Made by a program: the position numbers and the translations under genes
Notes under the pieces: generated by a model
What the model saw: the letters and a program-made list of their open reading frames with translations, nothing else
Databases searched by the model: none
What the model was told of the DNA's origin: nothing
In this document: in pieces, positions 9,272 to 16,638 of the stretch
How positions within the stretch are numbered: position 1 is the first letter of the stretch
Layout: every line of letters begins with the position of its first letter
Source of the DNA: an uncultured Eubacteriales bacterium
GTDB lineage: Bacteria; Bacillota; Clostridia; Peptostreptococcales; Anaerovoracaceae
DNA length: 43,592 nt
Reading direction: 5' to 3'
Assembly (NCBI GenBank): GCA_902774265.1
Contig: CACYHR010000011.1
Span: 1 to 43,592, forward strand

Positions 9272-11830
9272 TTGAACAAAATACATTTAAAGGGCGGTAA
9301 TATCCATTACACAGAAGATAGCTCAACTGTCTACAGAGTCATAAAAGGCAGAGTGCTTGTTTTTCTGATGCCTGTAAGATTTGACAGAACAGGCCGGAGA
9401 CTGCTGCTCGGAGAAATGGATAGTGAATCCATAATCGTTGGATTTCACCATGAATCCGAGATGCTCGGGGAATGGAAGATCGGTCTTGTTGCAGCCGAAG
9501 AAGCTGAGCTTATATACAAAGACGGTATTGCTGATGACGATGACAGACGCAATTTTTTAAATGAACTCGGTTTTAAAATTTTTGATGCGGGCTCATATGA
9601 CGAAATACTTATTGAAACGTATGAGCTTAATTCCATAAAAGATCAGGGCCACATATACTCTGCTCAGAGAGATCATGAGAATACCAGAGACAGTTCTCTG
9701 CGAATGATCTACGGACTCTTCAGAAAAAGGGACTGGCGCGGTGTCAAAGGTACATTTATCGAGACAGGCAGTAAACTGTACGATGCGGCAGCATTCATAT
9801 GCAGAAGAGAAAAAATAGACATCGCATCGCTGGAGCGTATAACGGATACAAGCGGGCGAAATTACGGAATAACTGATATCGCGAGGCTGTCTCACTTTAC
9901 AATAAGAAATATAGTTCTTGAACCCGGATGGCATCACAGGGACACAGGTTCGGTTCTCGTATTCACAGAGGGCGGCAAACACCCTATGGCATGCGTTCCG
10001 CGCAATTCCCACAGCTACTATATTTATGATCCGGGAAAAGGGGGCAGTATTCCGCTTACAGATGAGATCGCACGGACTATCGAGCCTTCGGCATGGATGT
10101 TTTATCGTCCGTTTCCGGAAAAAGCAATAAGCATAAAGGATCTTTTTCTGTTCGGTATGCAAAAGGTCAGCATATCTGATATAGTCAGGGTCATGCTGAT
10201 GGCTATGATAGGCATCCTGATAGGCCTTCTCCTGCCGTATATGAACGAACAGGCTTTTGATAAATTTATTCCTATGGGTAATGCACCCGGGCTTCTGCAG
10301 CTCGGTGCAGTCATTTTGGCATGCACTGTGGGAAATATGTCATTCACAATAGTCAAGAATTTATCCTCCTTCCGATCGATGAATACAATGGAATATGCTG
10401 TACAGTCTGCGACCTTTGACAGGCTGTTCAATCTGCCTGAGAGTTTTTTCCGGGATTACGATTCGGCTGATCTGGGGCAGAGAGCCATGGGTATCTCGAC
10501 GATTTATACGATAATCGCTCAGAATGGTGTATCAGCTGTTCTGACGGCACTGTTCTCGTTTTTCTATTTGTGGATGATGTATAAATACTCCGCAGTAATG
10601 ACGATATGGGGTATCGTAATGCTGCTGATCGTTGCAGCGTTCATAATACTGATCGGCAGTCTGCAGATCAGGTATGAGAAAAACAAATATAATGTGGATC
10701 TTGCGGCACAGTCAGTAGTTTTCCAGCTTCTTTCTGATGTAGGAAAGCTGCGAATGTCATTTGCCGAGGACAGAGCAATCCACAGATATATCGAAAAAGC
10801 CGTGGAATCACGCAGGATAAGCAACACGATTGCAGCACACAGCAACTTAGTCAATACGATAGTCGGATCGGCTTCATTGATTTTCTCGATGAGATTTTAT
10901 TTCCTCATGATACATAATCATCTGGATCTGACTATCGGTGAATTCAGCGGATTCAGTGCTGCGTTCGGGGCATTCTCAGGTGCGATTCTGTCGCTTGTAC
11001 AAAACTATCTGATCGTAAACAATGTGAAGCCGCTCTATGATCAGGCAAAACCTATACTTGATACTCTTCCTGAGATTGCTCAGGAAGCAGATCTGCCGGG
11101 TAAGATCATGGGAGAGATAGAAATGAGCAATGTGACCTTCAGTTATTCGGATAATGAATCTCCTGTTTTGAAAAATATAAGTCTGCGTATCAGAGCGGGA
11201 GAATATGTCGGGATTGTAGGTTCGTCAGGATGCGGCAAATCGACTTTGCTCAAGCTTCTTCTGGGGTTTGAAAAACCGCAGTCCGGCGTCATTATGTATG
11301 ATAACCATGATATAAACGATCTCGACAAGCGGGAGCTGCGCAAAAAATTCGGTGTAGTGCTGCAGAACGGCGGGCTCATAAGCGGCAGTATTTATGAGAA
11401 TATCACCATAGCAGCGCCTGAAGTGAGTCTGGAGCAGGTTGAAGAGACTATAAGAGCGGTGGGTCTCGAAGAGGATATCAGCAAAATGCCTATGGGACTG
11501 CACACAGTTATAGCGGAAGGTGCCGGCACCATATCAGGCGGACAGACGCAGCGTATACTTATCGCAAGGGCGATAGTAGGGAAGCCGAGGATAATTTTCC
11601 TTGACGAGGCTACCAGCGCACTGGATAATTATACGCAGAGTCAGATAGTCGATACTCTTGAAAGACTTAAGGCTACCAAGGTGGTTATAGCGCACAGGCT
11701 TTCTACAGTTGAGAACTGCGACAGAATAATAGTAATGGACAAAGGTGCTATAGCAGAGCAGGGCACATACAACGAACTAATGGATAAGAGAGGACTCTTT
11801 TACGAGTTGGCAAGGAGACAGATTGCTTAG
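9272..11830 (+). CDS. NHLP-type second ABC permease/ATPase with N-terminal cNMP-like domain
   Basis: An 852-residue ABC half-transporter. Residues about 10-85 look like a cyclic-nucleotide-binding-type beta roll (VYRVIKGRVLVFLMP followed by LLLGEM). A linker region follows, then a permease (about 300-580) and an ATPase domain with Walker A GSSGCGKST, signature ISGGQTQ and Walker B IIFLDEATSALD. It lacks the C39 peptidase, as expected for the NHLM ABC2 partner (TIGR03797-like by architecture). The start is TTG at 9272, supported by ggagg five bases upstream. It probably forms a heterodimer with the preceding exporter. Its last 8 bases overlap the sigma-factor gene. Confidence 0.9.
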   Translation: MNKIHLKGGNIHYTEDSSTVYRVIKGRVLVFLMPVRFDRTGRRLLLGEMDSESIIVGFHHESEMLGEWKIGLVAAEEAELIYKDGIADDDDRRNFLNELGFKIFDAGSYDEILIETYELNSIKDQGHIYSAQRDHENTRDSSLRMIYGLFRKRDWRGVKGTFIETGSKLYDAAAFICRREKIDIASLERITDTSGRNYGITDIARLSHFTIRNIVLEPGWHHRDTGSVLVFTEGGKHPMACVPRNSHSYYIYDPGKGGSIPLTDEIARTIEPSAWMFYRPFPEKAISIKDLFLFGMQKVSISDIVRVMLMAMIGILIGLLLPYMNEQAFDKFIPMGNAPGLLQLGAVILACTVGNMSFTIVKNLSSFRSMNTMEYAVQSATFDRLFNLPESFFRDYDSADLGQRAMGISTIYTIIAQNGVSAVLTALFSFFYLWMMYKYSAVMTIWGIVMLLIVAAFIILIGSLQIRYEKNKYNVDLAAQSVVFQLLSDVGKLRMSFAEDRAIHRYIEKAVESRRISNTIAAHSNLVNTIVGSASLIFSMRFYFLMIHNHLDLTIGEFSGFSAAFGAFSGAILSLVQNYLIVNNVKPLYDQAKPILDTLPEIAQEADLPGKIMGEIEMSNVTFSYSDNESPVLKNISLRIRAGEYVGIVGSSGCGKSTLLKLLLGFEKPQSGVIMYDNHDINDLDKRELRKKFGVVLQNGGLISGSIYENITIAAPEVSLEQVEETIRAVGLEEDISKMPMGLHTVIAEGAGTISGGQTQRILIARAIVGKPRIIFLDEATSALDNYTQSQIVDTLERLKATKVVIAHRLSTVENCDRIIVMDKGAIAEQGTYNELMDKRGLFYELARRQIA

Positions 11831-12359
11831 AAACAATATGAACTTATCATCAGGATACGGAAAAGACAGGGCGTCGAAGCCTGATTTCGGGGAAGTATAC
11901 GAAGAATACTATGAGAGGGTTTATAAATACGCATACACATTGCTCCTTAACAAAGAGGATGCCGAGGACGTAGTAGCAGATACCTTCATGAACGCTTTTT
12001 CGGCATACGGGTCGTACGATCCTTCCCGTGCATCAGTAGTTACCTGGATAACCAGGATAGCTCATAACAAAGCTGTAAATCTGGTGAGATCGGCATCATA
12101 CCGTACCAGGGCGGAGATGCCTGATTATTACGATGCACCGGATACATCGGAGAGCATGCTGTCTGCAAGTGAGGACAGAGATACGGTGCTGTATCTTTAC
12201 TCAAAACTGAGTCCGGGGGAAAGAGAGTTTCTGAACTTACGATATACGATGGATATGAAAGACTCTGAAATAGCCGAGCTTCTGGGAATACAGTCAAAGT
12301 CCGTAAACAAGAGATATCAGAGACTTCTGGCAAAATGCAGAGATATACTCGAAAATTGA
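11823..12359 (+). CDS. ECF-type RNA polymerase sigma factor
   Basis: The 178-residue protein has a sigma-70 region 2 (about residues 22-92, with YKYAYTLLLNKEDAEDVVADTF and WITRIAHNKAVNLVR) and a region 4 helix-turn-helix (about 128-175, DSEIAELLGIQSKSVNKRYQRLL). It has no region 3, as expected for an ECF factor. The start is TTG at 11823: aaggag lies five bases before it, while the ATG at 11838 would be 20 bases away. This places the start inside the ABC2 gene and indicates translational coupling. No zinc-finger anti-sigma factor follows. The export operon has its own housekeeping-type promoter, so this factor may amplify or extend expression. Its target promoters cannot be seen from one window. 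Confidence 0.9.
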   Translation: MLRNNMNLSSGYGKDRASKPDFGEVYEEYYERVYKYAYTLLLNKEDAEDVVADTFMNAFSAYGSYDPSRASVVTWITRIAHNKAVNLVRSASYRTRAEMPDYYDAPDTSESMLSASEDRDTVLYLYSKLSPGEREFLNLRYTMDMKDSEIAELLGIQSKSVNKRYQRLLAKCRDILEN

Positions 12360-12380
12360 AATTGAAATAATCAGATTGAT

Positions 12381-12407
12381 GGCTGTCCCCAAACAGCCGG
12401 TCTGTTT
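12381..12407 (+). promoter_or_regulatory. Two mutually exclusive hairpins between sigma factor and peptide genes
   Basis: Stem A pairs ggctgt (12381-12386) with acagcc (12393-12398). Stem B pairs aaacag (12391-12396) with ctgttt (12402-12407). They share bases 12393-12396, so only one can form at a time. This is the layout of an attenuator or an mRNA-processing switch just ahead of the strong aggagg ribosome site of the peptide gene. No long U-run follows, so a classical terminator is doubtful. Confidence 0.4.
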
Positions 12408-12433
12408 GTAGATATTATGTAGGAGGAATAAAA

Positions 12434-12625
12434 ATGATAACAGAAGACAGGATCGACGATATGCTGAGGGTCAGCATGTTCACGAATAAAGAACACAAAG
12501 ATGCTCTCAAGGCGCAACTGAGATCCATGCCCGGAGAGCTGAGTGAAGATGAGCTTGAGTGCATCACAGGAGGAGTTTATACAGGAGATTTCATTCTGAT
12601 AGATGATAATTTCCTGAAAAAGTAA
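12434..12625 (+). CDS. Double-glycine leader peptide precursor with a short core
   Basis: A 63-residue peptide. The leader (residues 1-47) ends with ELSEDELECITGG, a classic double-glycine cleavage site of the kind cut by C39 peptidases. The predicted core is the last 16 residues (VYTGDFILIDDNFLKK): it has no Cys or Ser, one Thr, one Tyr and two terminal Lys. A near-ideal ribosome site (aggagg, 12421-12426) precedes the ATG, and the gene follows the export operon and sigma factor directly. It is therefore the expected substrate of the exporter at 7106. The core lacks residues for lanthionine, thiazole or sactionine formation, so a linear or minimally modified peptide is likely. Whether it acts as bacteriocin, signal or other factor is unknown. 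Confidence 0.85.
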   Translation: MITEDRIDDMLRVSMFTNKEHKDALKAQLRSMPGELSEDELECITGGVYTGDFILIDDNFLKK

Positions 12626-12679
12626 TTCGTATGGACTTTTTTAAAGAATATTTGAAAATAAATGTGCTAAATAAAGGTG

Positions 12680-12709
12680 CTCGGGGTTTCTGTTCAGGTG
12701 AACCTCGAG
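12680..12709 (+). terminator. Hairpin after the GG-peptide gene, possible weak terminator
   Basis: A 9-bp stem (12680-12688 with 12701-12709, one G-U pair) with a 12-base loop lies 54 bases after the peptide stop and 11 bases before the next gene. The tail tttatta is only weakly U-rich. It may stabilise the short peptide mRNA or partly terminate it. Confidence 0.45.
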
Positions 12710-12720
12710 TTTATTAGTAA

Positions 12721-13443
12721 ATGAACAAAGATATTCACACAAACAACAGTATACTGAATAAACTGGCTGAGATTTACCCGCAGCTCTATCTGGATCCTGA
12801 TAACAGCAGCATAGAGCAGTTTAAAGCGGTTTTGCTGCAGGGAGAGAGACCGGAGATCTGCAATACCGAACATTTTGCGGCAGACGAAAGAGACTCTGTG
12901 GAGTATGTGGAAACACCGGCAGGTGAAGCTCTTGTCATAACTCTTTATAACAGGCATGATTTTGAGCTTTTTATCAGATGCATGATGGCAGCTAAGAACG
13001 GACCGTACAGCAATGTCACATCGGATCAGGTGAATCTGCTTCAGATTGCGGGCGGATATGAACTGCTTGATGAGTCGGAGTGGATAAGAGCTTCTGATGA
13101 TATCAGAAAATACCACGAGCTGACCCATTTTGTGTGCCGGCGATTATATCCGGATATGATAGACGAGGTGCGCGACGAACTGATCGCTGATGCAGTCGGC
13201 ATTTGTGCCGCCTTTGGTGAATACCGCAGAGATCTCGAGGAACTGTTCCTCGGAATAAGCGGAGACAGATATACCGGCGGGAGACTTGAAAACTATACCG
13301 GAGAGGATACAGATATGAATGATCTGGCAAAAAGGATCACATCAGTCCTCAAAGGATTTGAGGCGAAGATATCAGAAGCGCCTGACAGAGACATATTTAA
13401 TCTTATGTCAGAACTGCAGCTGTCCACTGAATTGCTTCATTGA
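12721..13443 (+). CDS. Putative HExxH zinc metalloprotease next to the GG peptide
   Basis: The 240-residue cytosolic-looking protein carries a His132-Glu133-Leu-Thr-His136 zinc-binding motif. Glu153 in ELIAD follows after 16 residues, as in gluzincins (compare ExxAD of M48 or the ExxA of ImmA/IrrE-type M78). No signal peptide or membrane helix is visible. I do not recognise the rest of the protein. The start must be at or after 12721 because a stop codon directly precedes it; no Shine-Dalgarno-like sequence is visible and a hairpin ends 11 bases upstream. By position it may trim the peptide, or cleave a regulator of the system; both are inference. The opposite strand also has an open frame, but the motif supports this one. 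Confidence 0.75.
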   Translation: MNKDIHTNNSILNKLAEIYPQLYLDPDNSSIEQFKAVLLQGERPEICNTEHFAADERDSVEYVETPAGEALVITLYNRHDFELFIRCMMAAKNGPYSNVTSDQVNLLQIAGGYELLDESEWIRASDDIRKYHELTHFVCRRLYPDMIDEVRDELIADAVGICAAFGEYRRDLEELFLGISGDRYTGGRLENYTGEDTDMNDLAKRITSVLKGFEAKISEAPDRDIFNLMSELQLSTELLH

Positions 13444-13489
13444 TTGTTATTATGAACTACCGGATTTTAATTAAGCGGGGAATGTAGAT

Positions 13490-14161
13490 ATGAGTAACGA
13501 TTATATTGGTATTTTTGATGTTATCGGGCCGACAATGGTCGGACCGTCAAGTTCGCACACTTCAGGTGCTGCGAGCATTGCCTGGATGGCGAGACAGATC
13601 TTTTCAGGCAGCCCGAGAACGGTAACGTTTACCCTGTACGGCTCATTTGCTGAGACATATATGGGCCACGGTACAGACAGGGCGCTGATCGGCGGAATGC
13701 TGGGATACAAGCCTGATGATGTCCGCATTCGCAATGCATATGAGCATGCCAGAGAAGCAGGCATGCTGGTCGAGTTCAGGGTGGACAAAGAGACAAGTGT
13801 AAGTCATCCGAATACCGTAGATATAGTTATGGCTGATGGTGATCACACTCTGCTGATACGCGGAGAATCAGTCGGAGGAGGGCGTGTTCGCATCAGGCGC
13901 ATCAACGATATAGATGTTGACTTTACCGGCGAATACAGCACTATCATTATCGGACATCAGGACAGAATGGGTACTGTCGCATTTATCACAACATTTATGG
14001 CAGAGCAGCAGATAAATATAGCGACTCTCAAACTGTTCCGTGAAGAAAAAGGCAAAAACGCGTTTACCGTCATCGAAACTGATGATTTTATCAGCGAAGA
14101 AATCAGGGAAATGTATCTCAGGCACGAATATATCCACAGTGTCGATCTGATAGAAATATAG
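13490..14161 (+). CDS. sdaAB: L-serine dehydratase, beta subunit
   Basis: This is the small subunit of the bacterial iron-sulfur L-serine dehydratase (L-serine to pyruvate and ammonia). The N-terminal half has the signature region GPSSSHTSGA and a later GHGTDRALIGGMLGY. The last 70 residues form an ACT domain (IIIGHQDRMGTVAFITTF) that senses or binds serine. The length of 223 fits the two-subunit type. The start at 13490 has gggga upstream. The alpha-subunit gene begins 10 bases after its stop. The enzyme is oxygen-labile, which agrees with an anaerobe. Confidence 0.95.
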   Translation: MSNDYIGIFDVIGPTMVGPSSSHTSGAASIAWMARQIFSGSPRTVTFTLYGSFAETYMGHGTDRALIGGMLGYKPDDVRIRNAYEHAREAGMLVEFRVDKETSVSHPNTVDIVMADGDHTLLIRGESVGGGRVRIRRINDIDVDFTGEYSTIIIGHQDRMGTVAFITTFMAEQQINIATLKLFREEKGKNAFTVIETDDFISEEIREMYLRHEYIHSVDLIEI

Positions 14162-14171
14162 GAGCTTTATC

Positions 14172-15071
14172 ATGAAATGGGATTTTAAAAATGCAGAAGA
14201 ATTGCTGCAGATATGTAAGGAACGGAATATGCCGATCTCTGAAGTAATGCTGAATCGCGAGATGTCTCTGGGCGAGGTTCGTCAGGATACGATCATGGAA
14301 CGCATAGATGCGAGCCTGCGCATCATGAATGTTGCAGTAGAAAAAGCCGTATCAGATCCGGTCAAGTCGATGGGAGGGTTGCTTGGCGGTGAGGCTGCCA
14401 GCCTGAAAGAGCTGGATGATGCAAAAGCAGTCTGCGGACCGCTGCTGCATAAAGCGTTAATAAATGCACTGGCGGTTGCGGAGACAAATGCCAGCATGGG
14501 AGTCATAGTGGCTGCACCGACTGCCGGTTCTGCCGGAGTCCTGCCGGCCGTGCTGCTCTCAATATACGAATGCTGCAATATCAGCATGGAAACCATGAGA
14601 AGCGGTCTCATCAATGCGAGTGCGATCGGTTATATCATTACCAGAAATGGCTCGGTATCCGGCGCCGAAGCAGGCTGTCAGGCCGAAGTAGGATCTGCAT
14701 CCGCCATGGCTGCAAGTGCAGTAGTCGAAATGCTTGGCGGTACGCCTGAACAATGCTGTAATGCTGCATCTGTTGCCCTGTCCAATCTGCTTGGTCTGGT
14801 TTGCGACCCTGTACGCGGACTTGTGGAAGTACCTTGTCAGACGAGGAACGCCATGGGCGCTGCCTGCGCTTTTGTTTCTGCAGAGCTGGCACTTGCAGAT
14901 GTAGGTATAAAGGTTCCGCTCGACGAAATGATACAGATCACATATGACGTGGGAAGAGCGCTTCCGGAAAGTCTCAGAGAAACAGCAAAGGGAGGCTGCG
15001 CAGTCGCGCCGTCCCTCTGCAATGCATGCGGAAGAGAGGCAGCGCTCTCAAAGCTCAGAGCGGGAATGTAA
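14172..15071 (+). CDS. sdaAA: L-serine dehydratase, alpha subunit (iron-sulfur)
   Basis: This 299-residue subunit carries the active site and the [4Fe-4S] cluster. The family signature SDPVKSMGGLLGGEAASL is at about residues 62-79, the TNASMGVIVAAPTAGSAGVLPA region follows, and likely cluster cysteines occur in LVCDPVRGLVEVPCQ and near the C-terminus (CAVAPSLCNACGREA). The start has aggag eight bases upstream and lies 10 bases after sdaAB, so the two form an operon. Its 3' end overlaps the convergent M20 peptidase gene by 17 bases, so the two transcripts are antisense to each other there. Confidence 0.95.
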   Translation: MKWDFKNAEELLQICKERNMPISEVMLNREMSLGEVRQDTIMERIDASLRIMNVAVEKAVSDPVKSMGGLLGGEAASLKELDDAKAVCGPLLHKALINALAVAETNASMGVIVAAPTAGSAGVLPAVLLSIYECCNISMETMRSGLINASAIGYIITRNGSVSGAEAGCQAEVGSASAMAASAVVEMLGGTPEQCCNAASVALSNLLGLVCDPVRGLVEVPCQTRNAMGAACAFVSAELALADVGIKVPLDEMIQITYDVGRALPESLRETAKGGCAVAPSLCNACGREAALSKLRAGM

Positions 15072-16173
15072 GGAGCTTTTCCACCAGCTCTGCACCTTTA
15101 TACAGGTCGTCAAGATTTATGTATTCATCGATAGTGTGGGTATTGCGTGATCCGCATCCGACAACTATACCCGGCAGATCATGAAGCGCAAAAATATTGT
15201 TGTCGCTGCCGGCCTTTGTGCTGGTAAATACAGGCTCCAGCCCGATGCTGCGGCATACATCTGCAAACAGTCTGCATACATCGGAAGTCTCATCTGTCCT
15301 GTATGCATGGATCATTACTTCGCTGCTGAATGTGTATTTTGCACCGGCTTCAGCGCATATTCTGTCGATCCGGTTTCTGAGATCATCGAGTACAGCACAT
15401 GCTGCCTCATGATCGAGCCCTCGCACTTCACCTTTGCAAATGCACGAATCAGATACTATATTTGAAATGCTGCCGCCGCTTATTGTACCGATGTTAAAAG
15501 TAATATCATCGGTTAACCTGCCCTGAGGAGTGGCAGATATTATCTGTGATGCGACCGCTATAGCATTGATGCCTGCCTCGGGTTCGAATCCCGCATGGGC
15601 AGATCTGCCGTGAATTTCAAAAGCAAAGCTGATGATTGATGGTGCAGCAACAGCAGCAATGCCGATTCCTTCGCTCAGATCCATAACATATGCCGAGTCC
15701 GATATGATCCTGCTGTAGTCAAATGCAGCAGCGCCCTTTCCGTATACCTCCTCGGCAACAGTGAACAGTATCTCAATGTCTCCCCGGGGAGAACCGTTCT
15801 CGATCACAGTGCGGACGGCTTCAAGAATCTGAACAACACCGGCCAGATCATCAGCTCCTAGTATGGTATCTCCGGACGAAGTTATAATTCCTTTATCATG
15901 GTCGATAAGCGCCTTCTTTCCGATTCCGGGTACGACTGTATCCATATGAGCCGACAGAAGAACAGGCTTCCTTGAGCTGTCAGTCCCTTTCAGAAATGCG
16001 TACAGATTGCCTGTATCCGAACCGAGGTTTCTGCCGGCATCATCTTCAAAAACTTCAAAACCGAGATTTTCAAGCTCTGCGGTAAGAATATCCGCCATCT
16101 GTCTTTCGCCAAAGCTTATGGAATCTGTTTCAACAAGCTTCGTAAACATATCGGTAATTCTTGTTCTGTCCAT
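15055..16173 (-). CDS. M20-family metallopeptidase, peptidase T-like
   Basis: A di-zinc aminopeptidase of the M20 group, resembling PepT-type tripeptidases. Visible metal and catalytic motifs are SAHMDTVVPG, GADDLAG, TVAEEVYGKGA, MDLSEG and a C-terminal NTHTIDEYI. The dimerisation (lid) domain lies between about residues 175 and 290. The frame is open to an ATG at 16227, but gggagg lies six bases before the ATG at 16173 and three before one at 16176, so the short form (372 residues) is preferred. It is likely cytosolic and would release amino acids from small peptides, possibly feeding the neighbouring serine dehydratase; this link is inference. Confidence 0.9.
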   Translation of the reverse strand: MDRTRITDMFTKLVETDSISFGERQMADILTAELENLGFEVFEDDAGRNLGSDTGNLYAFLKGTDSSRKPVLLSAHMDTVVPGIGKKALIDHDKGIITSSGDTILGADDLAGVVQILEAVRTVIENGSPRGDIEILFTVAEEVYGKGAAAFDYSRIISDSAYVMDLSEGIGIAAVAAPSIISFAFEIHGRSAHAGFEPEAGINAIAVASQIISATPQGRLTDDITFNIGTISGGSISNIVSDSCICKGEVRGLDHEAACAVLDDLRNRIDRICAEAGAKYTFSSEVMIHAYRTDETSDVCRLFADVCRSIGLEPVFTSTKAGSDNNIFALHDLPGIVVGCGSRNTHTIDEYINLDDLYKGAELVEKLLTFPL

Positions 16174-16245
16174 CATGTCCCTCCCTGCAGTGATCATGTG
16201 CTGATATATACTGTAGTAATAATACACGAATCCACTATCTTATAA

Positions 16246-16274
16246 AATATAAGTTGAGGTATGTTTCAATTCAA
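16246..16274 (-). promoter_or_regulatory. Sigma-A-type promoter of the M20 peptidase
   Basis: On the minus strand TTGAAT (16274-16269) and TATATT (16251-16246) are separated by exactly 17 bases. They point toward the peptidase, with a leader of about 65 bases before the ribosome site. This also supports the later start of that gene. Confidence 0.6.
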
Positions 16275-16590
16275 TAAATAGCCGGGATTCTTGGTCGATA
16301 CTTCTGTAAAGGCCGCTGTCACGATGTGATCCCTCGCTGCGGAGACCAACGGAGCTACTTGAAGCAATGGGCGCTCCATTACAGTATCAGACTATAGAAC
16401 GATAACGCGCAGCAACAGTTCGCTGAATAGTTGCAACAGTCGCGCGGCCGGAAATTAAATTGGGTAAATTATTAGTCAATGCTGGAATCATAATGATTTA
16501 TGATGTAAAATACTGTCGCTGCCGGCTAAGGCCTTTTTGGATTTGGCGCGGCAGTACTAAGATCAACAGAGATTACGGGCAGATCAGGAT
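16275..16590. other. Gene-free stretch with several predicted hairpins
   Basis: No convincing coding frame. A 68-codon frame (16460-16666) has no ribosome site and no recognisable product. Several inverted repeats are visible. AATGG/CCATT encloses gcgct. AGCAAC pairs with GTTGC around 16404-16433, framed by CGCG runs. A long stem lies at about 16519-16556 (CTGCCG with CGGCAG, then GCTAAGGCC with GGATTTGGC around a TTTTT loop, one mismatch). No known riboswitch consensus (ykkC, T-box, SAM, THF) was recognised. It may hold a structured RNA leader for the MATE gene, or an intergenic repeat element. Confidence 0.4.
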
Positions 16591-16638
16591 GTGCAGAATA
16601 AGCCGGTCTGCAGGAATGAACCGGAAAAGAATCAGATT

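Noticed and set aside
16300-16460. 6S RNA or another known RNA (SRP RNA, tmRNA, RNase P) in the gene-free stretch
   Set aside because: A ggcgctcc string recalls 6S RNA but no closing stem and central bubble could be drawn; conserved SRP, tmRNA and RNase P signatures are absent.
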